Shown here in pieces: positions 1 through 7,537 of a stretch of 64,000 nucleotides of DNA. Numbering within the stretch: position 1 is the first letter of the stretch; each line of letters starts with the position of its first letter. The DNA lies in the NCBI GenBank assembly GCA_029261815.1, contig JAJDAQ010000179.1, positions 51,092 to 115,091 of the forward strand, in the 5' to 3' direction. The notes under the pieces were generated by a model. The model was not told where the DNA came from. It worked only from the letters and a program-made list of their open reading frames with translations, and ran no database searches. This DNA comes from Deltaproteobacteria bacterium (lineage in GTDB: Bacteria; Myxococcota_A; UBA9160; UBA6930). The position numbers were made by a program, and so were the translations under genes.

Positions 1-277
1 ACTGGCCGGTTCCCCGCCCTGCCCTGGTCGCGCGATCGACAAGAACGACGCGGCCACCGAGAAGAAGAAAGTGATCCAGGACGCCGTCCGGAGTCGGAAC
101 CAAGCGCCGGCAATGCGGACGCGTGAACGTCCTAGCGACCCGCGGTCAAGGCGAGAACCAGCCAAGACAGAACCGGCCGTGGGCGCACCGGTCAAGCGTC
201 TGCGGGAAACGAGGGCACCGACGCGGCGGGAATCGCCCGAATGTCTGGGCGGAACCCGCTGAGGGCGACCGGCGGGG
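1..277. other. Unassigned window edge
   Basis: I cannot assign a gene here. On the plus strand one frame is open from the window edge (base 2) to a TGA ending at 262, with a Lys/Glu-rich stretch followed by Arg/Pro-rich sequence. It could be the 3' end of a gene that starts outside the window, but no family motif is visible and GC-rich DNA often gives spurious open frames. In many proteobacteria relA/spoT follows rpoZ, but no start of such a gene is recognisable on the minus strand here. Confidence 0.2.
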
Positions 278-496
278 CTACTCGCCCGTTTCGATATCCG
301 CGTCCTTCTCGTAGTCGGGCAGGATGTACCCGGCTGCGATCTCACGCAGGGCCGTCACGACTTCCTTGTTGTCCTCGGTCTGGACCATGGCGCGCGCGCC
401 CTTCTTGAGCTGCTTGGTGCGGATCGCGGCCATCTGAACCAGGTGGAAGCGGTTCGGGACGCGGTCTGTGCAGTCTTCGATGGTGATCCGGGCCAT
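278..496 (-). CDS. rpoZ: DNA-directed RNA polymerase omega subunit
   Basis: 72 residues. Omega is the small accessory subunit that clamps the beta-prime C-terminus and helps core assembly. The N-terminus MARITIEDC followed by NRFHLVQMAAIRTKQL is the conserved omega core, and the central 'NKEVVTALREIAAGYI' matches the usual helix. The length is slightly short (E. coli about 91) but normal outside enterics. ATG start. Unlike many proteobacteria, gmk is not immediately upstream; a lysine-rich basic protein lies there instead, 139 nt away. Confidence 0.93.
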   Translation of the reverse strand: MARITIEDCTDRVPNRFHLVQMAAIRTKQLKKGARAMVQTEDNKEVVTALREIAAGYILPDYEKDADIETGE

Positions 497-635
497 GACG
501 GGTCTCCTTGGGAGAGGACCAGGGCGCAGGGGCCACTGGGAGGACGGACTCTAGGGGAGCGGCCGAAAGAAGGAAACCCCGGCCGGCGGGTGCCGGCCGG
601 GGTCCAAAGACCTTCCCTAGAAGGGCTTGTCGGAA

Positions 636-1052
636 TTACTTCCGGCGAGCCTTCTTGCGCGCACCCTTGCGGGCCGCCTTCTTGCGGGTCGTCTTCTTGG
701 CGGCCTTCTTGCGAGTGGCCTTCTTTCGCGTCTTCTTGGCAGCCTTCTTACGGGTTGCCTTCTTCCGCGTGGCCTTCTTCTTCGTGGCCTTCTTGCGCGT
801 CTTCTTGGCGGCCTTCTTCTTGGTCGCCTTCTTACGTGCCTTCTTGGCGGCCTTCTTACGGGTCGCCTTCTTCCGCGTGGCCTTCTTCTTCGTGGCCTTC
901 TTGCGGGTGGCCTTCTTGCGCGTCGCCTTCTTTGCGGCCTTCTTCTTGGTCGCCTTCTTGCGAGTTGCCTTCTTGCGCGTTGCCTTCTTGCGCGTGGCCT
1001 TCTTCTTGGTCGCCTTCTTGGCGGCCTTCTTTCGAGTAGCCTTCTTACGAGC
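636..1052 (-). repeat. Degenerate 12-15 bp tandem coding repeats
   Basis: The plus strand shows the complement as recurring 'gccttcttgcg' and 'gccttcttc' units (4-5 codon periodicity, KKAT/RKKA). Copies differ mainly at synonymous or Lys/Arg positions. The array is internal to the histone H1-like gene and likely varies in length between strains by slippage. Confidence 0.8.
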
Positions 1053-1058
1053 TGCCAT
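636..1058 (-). CDS. Lysine/alanine/threonine-repeat histone H1-like protein
   Basis: 140 residues composed almost wholly of degenerate KKAT, RKKA and AAKK units (for example 'RKKATRKKATRKKA'), with no acidic residues. Such proteins resemble the C-terminal tail of eukaryotic histone H1 and the bacterial Hc1/AlgP/HupS-type tails, which bind DNA through Lys clusters and alanine-rich helices. There is no folded N-terminal HU or H1 globular domain, so it is a tail-only protein. ATG at 1058 is preferred: GAGGGG lies about 11 nt upstream. A GTG four codons earlier would overlap that site. DNA compaction is inferred from composition alone; RNA binding is possible. Confidence 0.75.
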   Translation of the reverse strand: MAARKKATRKKAAKKATKKKATRKKATRKKATRKKATKKKAAKKATRKKATRKKATKKKATRKKATRKKAAKKARKKATKKKAAKKTRKKATKKKATRKKATRKKAAKKTRKKATRKKAAKKTTRKKAARKGARKKARRK

Positions 1059-1184
1059 GGATTGGGTCACCCCTCTTTTTTATGGCTCCCGAGCCTCATC
1101 GGACCCGGTGCCCTGCGACTTGAGACATGGGTTTCCCCAGTTCCCTTCGCAATGTCACGGCACTAGGGCCGTAGTTGCGTGCGA

Positions 1185-1213
1185 GGCTAACAGCCGGTTT
1201 TTTCGCCCGTCAA
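1185..1213 (-). promoter_or_regulatory. Possible promoter of the KKAT-repeat gene
   Basis: On the minus strand TTGACG (1213-1208) is separated by exactly 17 nt from TTAGCC (1190-1185). The -35 box is good and the -10 box poor. Use would give a leader of about 120 nt. Confidence 0.35.
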
Positions 1214-1319
1214 GTAATAAACGCAAAAAATTCGCGGGGATGGAGGCTCAAGCTGCGGGCTCGTGCCGGATTTGGCCGACAACGGGGCGCTTGAACACGT
1301 GCCTTACCGCGTTCCCGAC

Positions 1320-1348
1320 TTGACTCGCTGCGTTCCACTGAGTATTCA
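1320..1348 (+). promoter_or_regulatory. Sigma-70-type promoter for the bS22-like gene
   Basis: TTGACT (1320-1325), a 17-nt spacer and TATTCA (1343-1348). Transcription would begin near 1355, about 30 nt before the TTG start of the small ribosomal protein and just before its GAGGA ribosome-binding site. Confidence 0.55.
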
Positions 1349-1385
1349 TGCGCCCCGTCTCGAACCGTCGGAGAGGACGATCCAC

Positions 1386-1475
1386 TTGGGAAGCGTGATC
1401 AAGAAGCGCCGCAAGAAGATGCGCAAGCACAAGAAGAAGAAGCTTCTGAAGCGGTCGCGCCACAAGAAGAAGTAA
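1386..1475 (+). CDS. bS22/mS38-like (AURKAIP1/COX24 domain) small ribosomal protein
   Basis: 29 residues, 'MGSVIKKRRKKMRKHKKKKL' plus a basic tail ending RSRHKKK. The MGSVIKKRRK start is the hallmark of the AURKAIP1/COX24 domain found in mitochondrial mS38 and in mycobacterial bS22, a tiny basic protein bound to the small subunit near the decoding centre. The start is TTG at 1386, chosen because homologues begin MGSVIKK and because GGAGAGGA lies 8 nt upstream. It has its own promoter and is followed by a UUCG-loop hairpin, so it is monocistronic. A ribosomal role is by family; it is too short for most gene finders. Confidence 0.8.
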   Translation: MGSVIKKRRKKMRKHKKKKLLKRSRHKKK

Positions 1476-1490
1476 CGCGCTTCGGCGCGT
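1475..1490 (+). terminator. UUCG tetraloop hairpin after the bS22-like gene
   Basis: ACGCGC-TTCG-GCGCGT, a perfect 6-bp stem with a stable UUCG loop that begins at the last base of the stop codon. No U-run follows, so it may act as an mRNA 3' end stabiliser rather than a classic intrinsic terminator. Confidence 0.5.
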
Positions 1491-1565
1491 CGCCGGTCTC
1501 CTGAGCACTCGCCAGGATCGGCTCCCTTCCCTGTCGTTGATCGGCGCACCGGATTCCGGTGTTGG

Positions 1566-2054
1566 TCATACGGAGGAGTTCGCGACGTCGCCGGGTTGTC
1601 CCGCAGGCTTGTGTCGCGTTCCCAGGAAGCGTCCGAGCCATCGATTGACCGCGTGACGTCGCGGCAGGAACGGCAGCACCGGCTCCTTGCGATTGCCGAG
1701 TGTCCGGAGATCATCCGTCATCGGAAGGTTGGCCGGATCGATCATCAAGCCGCGTCGCAAGTATCGAATCGCCTCGGCCTTGAATCCAAAGGCCAGGTGG
1801 ACGCGCGCGAGGTTGTGATACAGCTCGGGGTTGAAGAACTCTTCTTTCGCTGCGGATCGACAGAGTTCGAGTGCACGATCGAAGCGTCGCTCGACGAGGG
1901 CCAGGCCCAACCCGCAAAACGAGCGATAGCGGGGATTCGCCGGGTCCAGTTGATGAGCGGTCCGAAAGTGCTCGAGCGCCTGCGCTTCGTTCCCACGGTC
2001 CTGGAGCTCTCGCCCGCGCCGGTAGTGTTCTTCTGCTGTCACCGAAACCTGCAT
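1566..2054 (-). CDS. TPR-repeat protein
   Basis: 162 residues. About three tetratricopeptide units occupy residues 5-110: 'AEEHYRRGRELQDRGNEAQA', then ALEHFRTAHQLDPANP, then 'NPELYHNLARVHLAFG' and 'AIRYLRRGLMIDPANLP', each with the alternating small/large pattern and a terminal DP. The C-terminus is a basic tail (FLPRRHAVNRWLGRFLGTRHK), possibly for membrane or nucleic-acid contact. There is no signal peptide, so it is probably cytoplasmic. TPRs mediate protein-protein contacts; the partner is unknown. It is not co-directional with the upstream small ribosomal protein. Confidence 0.7.
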   Translation of the reverse strand: MQVSVTAEEHYRRGRELQDRGNEAQALEHFRTAHQLDPANPRYRSFCGLGLALVERRFDRALELCRSAAKEEFFNPELYHNLARVHLAFGFKAEAIRYLRRGLMIDPANLPMTDDLRTLGNRKEPVLPFLPRRHAVNRWLGRFLGTRHKPAGQPGDVANSSV

Positions 2055-2262
2055 CGAATCCCCCGTCCGGGTCGTGGGTGACCCGGCTCACGTTCTGCAC
2101 GAAGGATGTAAGGCAAGTCCTGTGCCAGCCTCTCTCGCGCACGCAGAAGCGGGGCCAACCGCACGACGCGACAAGGCGTTTTGGCCGGATCATCAAATCG
2201 TGGGGAACCCGCCCCAAGTACGAAATGGTACCCGGGAGTGACGAAACCGAACTCCGCCGGGG

Positions 2263-4086
2263 TCAGCGGTCGAGCAGCTCCAAACGCTCGGCGGCGGCGA
2301 AGACCGCGCGCTGTCCTGCGAAGTCCTCGGGCGAAAACGGACGGAAGGCCGTGTCGCCCCGTTCCCGCCAATAGATCGGCGCGTCGGGAAGACGATCGCG
2401 GTGGAAATGGTCCTTCTTGAGTTCCCGAACCAGCACCTTCTGGGTCTGCGTGAAGGTGAACTCATCGACAACGCGGACGAAGTCGGGGATCCACTTTCGA
2501 TCCATTCCCCCATGCTCCACCTGCTCGTCGCACCAGGCGTAGAACGCGCGGGGGTCGAACGCCGCGTCCTTCCGAAGACGCAGGGCCGCCATCACGTGCT
2601 CGTCCGAGACCGCGCACGGGACGCCGTAGGCGGCCGCTAGCTCGATGTCCGGATGTTCCCCCAACAAACGGGCGACCTGCGCTGCCGAGAAGTTCTCGCC
2701 GTCTTTCCGGATCCAGTCATCGGTCCGGCCGTCGAAAAAGAGAAATCGCTTTCCATCCCGTTCGAGGACATGACCGAGGTCGCCGGAGTGGTACACGCCC
2801 TCGCGGTACTTGCTCTCGTTGGCGCCTGGATTGTCGAAGTAGCCCTGGAACAACGCGGTGTCGCCCGAGACGCGACAGATCTCACCGACTGCGTCGGCGT
2901 AGTTCGTGATCTTCCCGTCGGCATCGAGTGCGGCCGGGGGACACTCCCTCCCCGACTCGTCGAGGATCTTGACCGCCGCGTCGGTCACCTCGCCGACGCA
3001 GCCGCGCGGGTCGCCCTTCTTCCGGAAGGTGCTGATCGCGGCTTCGGTCGAGCCATAGAGTTCGAACATGTCGTCGAGCCCCATCCAGCGCGTGAACCGA
3101 TCGATGTCGGGCGGAGACGCGCCGTTCCCGATCGCATAACGAAGCCGCGCCTCAGGGTGATTTGCCACCGCCGCCAGAATCGCCTGTTCGCTCCCGTGCT
3201 CCCGCTCCAGCGCGTTCAGGATGTAGTGCACGGGTTCCCCGACGTAATTCCAATAGGAAACGCCGTGCCGCAGGATGTCCGGCGCGAAATTCGATGCACT
3301 GAATCGCTCGCGCATGGCCAGGCGCCCGCCGGCCCAGAATGCGGGTTGAAAGCCGAGAAACATGGCATTCGAGTGGAACAGCGGCATGCACGCGTATCCG
3401 GTCGAGTCGATTCCGAGTTCGAGTTCGTTGACCATCCGGATCCCGATGGCCAGCAGTTTGAAGTGGTTGTTGTTGATTCCCTTCGGCAGCCCAGTCGTCC
3501 CCGACGTGTAGATCACCATCAGATTCGACTCGGGTCCAACCTCGACGTCGGGCACTGCATGGCTGCCGTCAGCAATGCCGACCTCTCGGTCCATCGCCGC
3601 CAACCAGTCGATTCCATCAACCGCGTCACCCGTGGTCGGCAGGACCAGAACGTTCTCAGGCCTGACGTGGTCGAGCTTCGACACGACCTTCGCGACCTCG
3701 CCGGCGAAGCGCTGATCGACGACGAGCAGACGCGCACGCGACTGGTTCACCACGCCGGCGAGTGTTTCCCCACGAAGGCCGGTGTTCAATCCGAATAGCG
3801 TCAGCCCCGCATAGCCACACCCGCCGTAGAGAGAGAGCAGCTCGAAGTGATTCTCGAGCATCATCGCGACGTGTGTGGGCTCACCGCCCGCGTCCTCGCT
3901 CGCGGCCAGTCGACCGAGAAGGAAGTGTGCCGTTCGCACGCATTCGTCCCGGTACCGCTTCCATGTCCAGGACCGCCCTTCGGACAGGAGAAACTCCCGA
4001 TCGCGGAGAACCGGATGGGAAGCGCGGACTTCCAGCTGCGCGCCTAGCGTGAACGGGGCTTCGGGCAGATCGAGCGGCGCAGACAT
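2263..4086 (-). CDS. Long-chain acyl-CoA synthetase / AMP-dependent ligase
   Basis: 607 residues of the ANL (adenylate-forming) superfamily, activating a carboxylic (probably fatty) acid to acyl-AMP and then acyl-CoA. Visible signatures are the P-loop-like A3 motif 'MVIYTSGTTGLPKG', 'ELYGSTEA' (A5), 'YHSGDLG' (A7), FFDGRTDDWIRKDGENFS (A8), and a late Lys in the hinge-proximal 'FTQTQKVLVREL' segment. Length and the WIRKDGENF block resemble FATP/very-long-chain acyl-CoA synthetases rather than acetyl-CoA synthetase. Start ATG 4086 follows AGGAGG at ideal spacing. It stands alone, downstream of khpA by 67 nt. Confidence 0.85.
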   Translation of the reverse strand: MSAPLDLPEAPFTLGAQLEVRASHPVLRDREFLLSEGRSWTWKRYRDECVRTAHFLLGRLAASEDAGGEPTHVAMMLENHFELLSLYGGCGYAGLTLFGLNTGLRGETLAGVVNQSRARLLVVDQRFAGEVAKVVSKLDHVRPENVLVLPTTGDAVDGIDWLAAMDREVGIADGSHAVPDVEVGPESNLMVIYTSGTTGLPKGINNNHFKLLAIGIRMVNELELGIDSTGYACMPLFHSNAMFLGFQPAFWAGGRLAMRERFSASNFAPDILRHGVSYWNYVGEPVHYILNALEREHGSEQAILAAVANHPEARLRYAIGNGASPPDIDRFTRWMGLDDMFELYGSTEAAISTFRKKGDPRGCVGEVTDAAVKILDESGRECPPAALDADGKITNYADAVGEICRVSGDTALFQGYFDNPGANESKYREGVYHSGDLGHVLERDGKRFLFFDGRTDDWIRKDGENFSAAQVARLLGEHPDIELAAAYGVPCAVSDEHVMAALRLRKDAAFDPRAFYAWCDEQVEHGGMDRKWIPDFVRVVDEFTFTQTQKVLVRELKKDHFHRDRLPDAPIYWRERGDTAFRPFSPEDFAGQRAVFAAAERLELLDR

Positions 4087-4153
4087 GGGAACCTCCTGCC
4101 GGGCCGTCGCTGTCGCGCGCCCGGAGCAGGTCATGCTATCGCGGAGTTTGGCG

Positions 4154-4387
4154 CTAGTACTCGATGATCTCGAGGATGTAGCGCTTCTTCTCCTTGCCGC
4201 TGGCGGCTGCCATGAGCGTACGGATGGCGGAAGCATGGGCTCCGCCCTTCCCGATGACCTTGCCCAGGTCATCCTTGGCCACACTCAGTTCGAGGACGTG
4301 GGCGTGTTCGCCAATCACTTCCTTGATCTGCACCTCGTCCGGCTTGTCCACCAGTGCATGAACGATCGCTTCAATGAGCAGCTTCAT
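4154..4387 (-). CDS. khpA: KH-domain RNA-binding protein KhpA
   Basis: 77 residues with one type II KH fold. The GxxG loop is 'VIGKGG', followed by the 'RTLMAAAS' helix, and the C-terminus ends in ILEIIEY. KhpA binds RNA, in Firmicutes with KhpB/Jag, and influences cell-wall growth and sRNA stability. ATG 4387 is preferred over an upstream in-frame start at 4408 because GGAG sits 6-7 nt before it and family members start MKLLIEA. It usually lies between rpsP and rimM; here it stands outside that cluster. Confidence 0.88.
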   Translation of the reverse strand: MKLLIEAIVHALVDKPDEVQIKEVIGEHAHVLELSVAKDDLGKVIGKGGAHASAIRTLMAAASGKEKKRYILEIIEY

Positions 4388-4560
4388 TCGGCTCTCCGGT
4401 TCGCCCATCGCCGGAGGACCGGCATCTGGACGCCGTGATTGTACGCCGTTTCATGCTCGAAGTGGAGGATTCCCCCGCGCTGGTGGGCGCGCTGAGCGCG
4501 CAGAGCCCCTCTCCAGCGTCCTAAAAGGGGATTCCCGCCTGACGCCTAGCCGTCGTCGGG

Positions 4561-4971
4561 CTAGACGTCGTGTGCCTTGTCGCCATCCCGCCAGAACGAG
4601 AACCAGCGTCCGGACCGAGCGGAGCGTTCGTCGAGGGCCCGCCAGCCGTCCGTCTCGCGGTCGAGGCACAGGCGTTCGGTCGCAATGGCGACCACCTGAT
4701 CGCGATGCACACGGCCGATCCCGGCGCCCGAGCGGTCGCCTCGGACCCACCAGGTATCCCCTTGTGCACGGACCAGCCGATGCAGGACCCAGCGCTCGCC
4801 GATCTCAACGAGCGCCACGTCCCCCGCTTCCGGCTCGCGAAGTTCGAGACGTACGCGATCCCCTGGTTCCAGCAGCGGACGCATGGCCAGCCCCCGGGTG
4901 CGGATCTCGACCCGGCCGCGCTCGAGCGAGTCGAGCAAGCGCCTGCGGCGTGTCGCCGCGCTGGAATTCAC
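4561..4971 (-). CDS. S24/S26 signal-peptidase-like protein with Ser-to-Ala substitution
   Basis: 136 residues. The stretch GLAMRPLLEPGDRVRLE (about 27-43) corresponds to the GxSMxPxLxxGDxV box of LexA/signal-peptidase folds, and 'VLHRLVRAQG' with 'VRGD' to the following His/Lys box. The nucleophile position is GCC (Ala29), so a Ser/His or Ser/Lys catalytic dyad cannot form. The His at about 64 is retained, as in archaeal/SipW-type enzymes. Start GTG 4971 overlaps the stop of the HPr-kinase-like gene as GTGA, so translation is coupled. No membrane anchor is visible. It may be a non-catalytic binding domain working with its partner; the function is unknown. Confidence 0.65.
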   Translation of the reverse strand: MNSSAATRRRRLLDSLERGRVEIRTRGLAMRPLLEPGDRVRLELREPEAGDVALVEIGERWVLHRLVRAQGDTWWVRGDRSGAGIGRVHRDQVVAIATERLCLDRETDGWRALDERSARSGRWFSFWRDGDKAHDV

Positions 4972-5876
4972 GTCGCAAGCCACCCGGCACGAGCCGACAC
5001 GCGCACATCCGACGTAGCGGGCGTTCCGCCCACATAACGAAGGAGGCGACCGTCCGGCGGACACCCCAGACGAATCGTGGGAATCCGGTCGGTACAGCGC
5101 GCAACCGCCTCGCGAACCATCACTTCGCCATCACGATCTCCGGCTGGGCGAACGGCGACACCAAACAAGCTCTCGACGGCGGGCTCGCGGGCAAACGGCT
5201 CCGCGATGACGTCGGGCGCCCGATGGATTCGATGACAGGCCTGCAAGACACCGGTTCCCCGACGCCGAAACGCGCCGTCGTCCGGCCAGGGCCACGCCGT
5301 AGCGACGAAGCCCGCACCCGGTGTCTCATAGAGGGCAACACGATCGTCTGTCAGGACGCGCATGCCGGCATCTCGAGCGAACAAACGGGCCAGGGTCGAA
5401 CGACCACTCCCCGGTCCGCCGGCAAAGACCATGGCGCGACCATCGCGAACGACTGCACAGCCATTCAGGACGAATCCGCCCCGCCGCGCCAGTTGGGTCA
5501 GCAAGAGCCACTCGAGCAGGCCGCGGTCCAAAGCCGCGTGCGGTGCATCATCGGAAACCGTGACATCGACGACGGACGCGTCCGCGTCGAAGCGCGCGGA
5601 CCGGACGATCGCGCCGCCGAGATCGCGGGTCACGAGGTGCGTGTGGCCTCGCCAGGAGGCCACCACGAGTCGGTCCGCACCGCTGGAAAATTCCTGGTGG
5701 CCGTGCGCGAAGGCAGACTGCGTTCCAGGCGGCACGAGCGGCCGGCCCCGATGGACGCGGAGAGTCAATCCAGCACCGCGCGGGTCGGCCCGCCACGGAC
5801 GGAGCGCTTGCGGAAGGCTGACGCCCGCGAGCGCCAGGGTCACGCCGGCGACAGAGATCGCTTGGTCAACGGGCAC
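4968..5876 (-). CDS. HPr-kinase-like P-loop protein with altered Walker A
   Basis: 302 residues. The C-terminal half resembles HPr kinase/phosphorylase and the HprK-related kinases that accompany exosortase and RiPP clusters: 'LNGCAVVRDGRAMVFAGGPG' leads into SGRSTLARLF, then 'VLTDDRVAL' (the Walker B-like acidic pair). The Walker A Lys is Arg (CGT, residue 159), which normally abolishes or strongly alters ATP use. The N-terminal about 120 residues show no known domain. GTG 5876 is the chosen start: GGAGGA lies 9 nt upstream. The next gene overlaps by 4 nt. No PqqD-like chaperone or precursor peptide is visible nearby. Confidence 0.65.
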   Translation of the reverse strand: MPVDQAISVAGVTLALAGVSLPQALRPWRADPRGAGLTLRVHRGRPLVPPGTQSAFAHGHQEFSSGADRLVVASWRGHTHLVTRDLGGAIVRSARFDADASVVDVTVSDDAPHAALDRGLLEWLLLTQLARRGGFVLNGCAVVRDGRAMVFAGGPGSGRSTLARLFARDAGMRVLTDDRVALYETPGAGFVATAWPWPDDGAFRRRGTGVLQACHRIHRAPDVIAEPFAREPAVESLFGVAVRPAGDRDGEVMVREAVARCTDRIPTIRLGCPPDGRLLRYVGGTPATSDVRVSARAGWLAT

Positions 5877-6175
5877 GGGTTTGTTTCCTCCGGCCCCTTC
5901 TTCGGCGTTCCCGTCGAAGCACTTGAGTGAACGTTTTTCCTTTATTTTCAGCCACTTGGAGTTTCGGCTGCACGCGCACGAAGCCGCAGTCCCGCATCGG
6001 GCGTGACGCCCGGAGCGGTTTGCCCGGTGCCACGCGGAGTGGTAACAACCGGCCGTCCGATGGAACGACCGAACGCAAACGACGAGCCGCCCCAACCCTC
6101 GGGGCACCCCAACGCGTTTCTCCCCTGACTCGCCACGCTTGACTGGCGCGCTTCGGGAGAAACCGGAGCCGACCC
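5877..6175. other. Divergent intergenic region
   Basis: 299 nt between the HPr-kinase-like gene (minus) and mgtE (plus). The A/T-rich patch at 5933-5950 is the likeliest site for the leftward promoter. I see no convincing -35/-10 pair and no recognisable Mg-responsive M-box. Confidence 0.4.
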
Positions 6176-7528
6176 TTGGCGAACACGCAGGAGACCACCC
6201 GGATCCTCCGGAGGTTGCTCGCGAGCGGAATGAACGCCCGCGCGGAGCGGTTGCTCGCGCGCATGCGGCCGGCCGACCGAGGCCCCCTCCTCTCCGGCCT
6301 GACACCGCCCGAGCTGCGGACCGTGATCGATCTCCTGGCCGAGAACGAGCGCGCGGCCAGCACCCTTCGAGAGCTTCCGCCGGAACTTCTCCCCGAAGTC
6401 TTTGATGCCCTCGGCGACGAGCGCCTGGCCCAGATCCTGACGCGCTTGCAGCTCGATGACCGGCTGGAACTCGTCGAGTGGCTCGACCCCGAGCGACGCG
6501 ATCCGGTCCTAAGGCTCCTACCGGCGGTGGAGCGGCTCGAACTCGGCAAGGCCGAACGCTACCCGCCGGACAGTGCCGGCCGCGCGATGATCACGTCTTT
6601 CGTGGCGCTCGAGGAAGACACTCCGGCGCAGGAAGCCATCGAGCGGATCCGCCAGGGCGCGCCCGACGACGAAACCGTCCTCTATCTGTACGTCGTCGAC
6701 GACAAGTTCCGCTTGCGCGGAACGATTCCCATCCGACGACTGGTGGCCGCACGACCGGATCGGCCGTGTTCCGAGCTGATGGTCTCCGACCCGATCAGTG
6801 TTCGCGCCGACGCGGACCAGGAGGAAGTCGCGCAACTCGTCGGCCGCTACAACCTGCTCGCCATCCCCGTCGTTGACCTGGAAGATCGACTGCTCGGCGT
6901 GATCACCGTGGACGACGTCATCGAGGTCATCCACGAAGAGGCGACCGAGGACATCTACCACATGGCCGGCCTCTCGGATGAGGACCGCGTCTTCAGCCCG
7001 GCGCGCCATGCCGTCCGCAAGCGCTTGCCCTGGATGATGTTGAACCTGGGCGCCACATTCCTCGCAGCCTGGGTCATCGGACTGTTCGAACGCACGCTCG
7101 AGGAAACCGTGGTCCTGGCCTTCTTCATGCCCGTCGTCGCCGGAATGGGCGGCAACGGCGGCATCCAGTCCCTGACGGTGATCACGCGCGCCATCGCCCT
7201 GGGCGAGATCGAGTTCTCGAGCGGGCTTCGCGCCGTCGGCAAGGAAGTCACCGTGGCCATCGTCATCGGAGCCATCACGGGCATCGCGAGTGGCTTCATG
7301 GCCTATTTCTGGCAGGGCAACGCCTACCTCGGTGCGATCCTGTTCGTGACGCTCATGGCCACGATGGCCGTCGCCGGCGTCCTTGGTGCCGCAATCCCAT
7401 TGTTGCTGCAGGCGCTCGATCAGGACCCGGCCGTCGGCTCCGGCGTCTTCGTCACGACGTTGACCGACATCTTCGGCTTCACCGCGTTCCTGGGGATCGG
7501 CACCCTTCTGCTCGACCGACTTGCCTGA
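6176..7528 (+). CDS. mgtE: Magnesium transporter MgtE
   Basis: 450 residues, the usual size. N-terminal superhelical MgtE_N domain (about 5-125, repeated LPPELLPEVFDAL and LQLDDRLELVEWL helices), then two CBS domains (about 130-255: 'ALEEDTPAQEAIERIR', 'DPISVRADADQEEVAQLVGR', VITVDDVIEVI), then a five-helix membrane domain with the pore motif 'PVVAGMGGNGGIQS'. Cytosolic Mg binds the N/CBS domains and closes the channel. The start is TTG at 6176 with GGAG 7 nt upstream; an internal ATG at 6230 would remove the first 18 residues. It converges on the GST-like gene. Confidence 0.92.
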   Translation: MANTQETTRILRRLLASGMNARAERLLARMRPADRGPLLSGLTPPELRTVIDLLAENERAASTLRELPPELLPEVFDALGDERLAQILTRLQLDDRLELVEWLDPERRDPVLRLLPAVERLELGKAERYPPDSAGRAMITSFVALEEDTPAQEAIERIRQGAPDDETVLYLYVVDDKFRLRGTIPIRRLVAARPDRPCSELMVSDPISVRADADQEEVAQLVGRYNLLAIPVVDLEDRLLGVITVDDVIEVIHEEATEDIYHMAGLSDEDRVFSPARHAVRKRLPWMMLNLGATFLAAWVIGLFERTLEETVVLAFFMPVVAGMGGNGGIQSLTVITRAIALGEIEFSSGLRAVGKEVTVAIVIGAITGIASGFMAYFWQGNAYLGAILFVTLMATMAVAGVLGAAIPLLLQALDQDPAVGSGVFVTTLTDIFGFTAFLGIGTLLLDRLA

Positions 7529-7537
7529 GCCGACTCG

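Larger units (their letters stand above)
1059..1385. other. Divergent intergenic region
   Basis: 327 nt separating the minus-strand histone-like gene from the plus-strand bS22-like gene. It holds a sigma-70-like promoter for each direction (listed separately) and an A-rich patch near 1221-1231. No further gene was recognised. Confidence 0.6.

Noticed and set aside
443..1039. Ser/Trp/Pro-rich plus-strand frame with repeats
   Set aside because: It is the complement of the KKAT repeats and shows only the reflected repetition.
4968..6305. A longer HPr-kinase-like protein starting at 6305
   Set aside because: The extra N-terminus overlaps mgtE antisense and has no homology; GTG 5876 has a strong GGAGGA.
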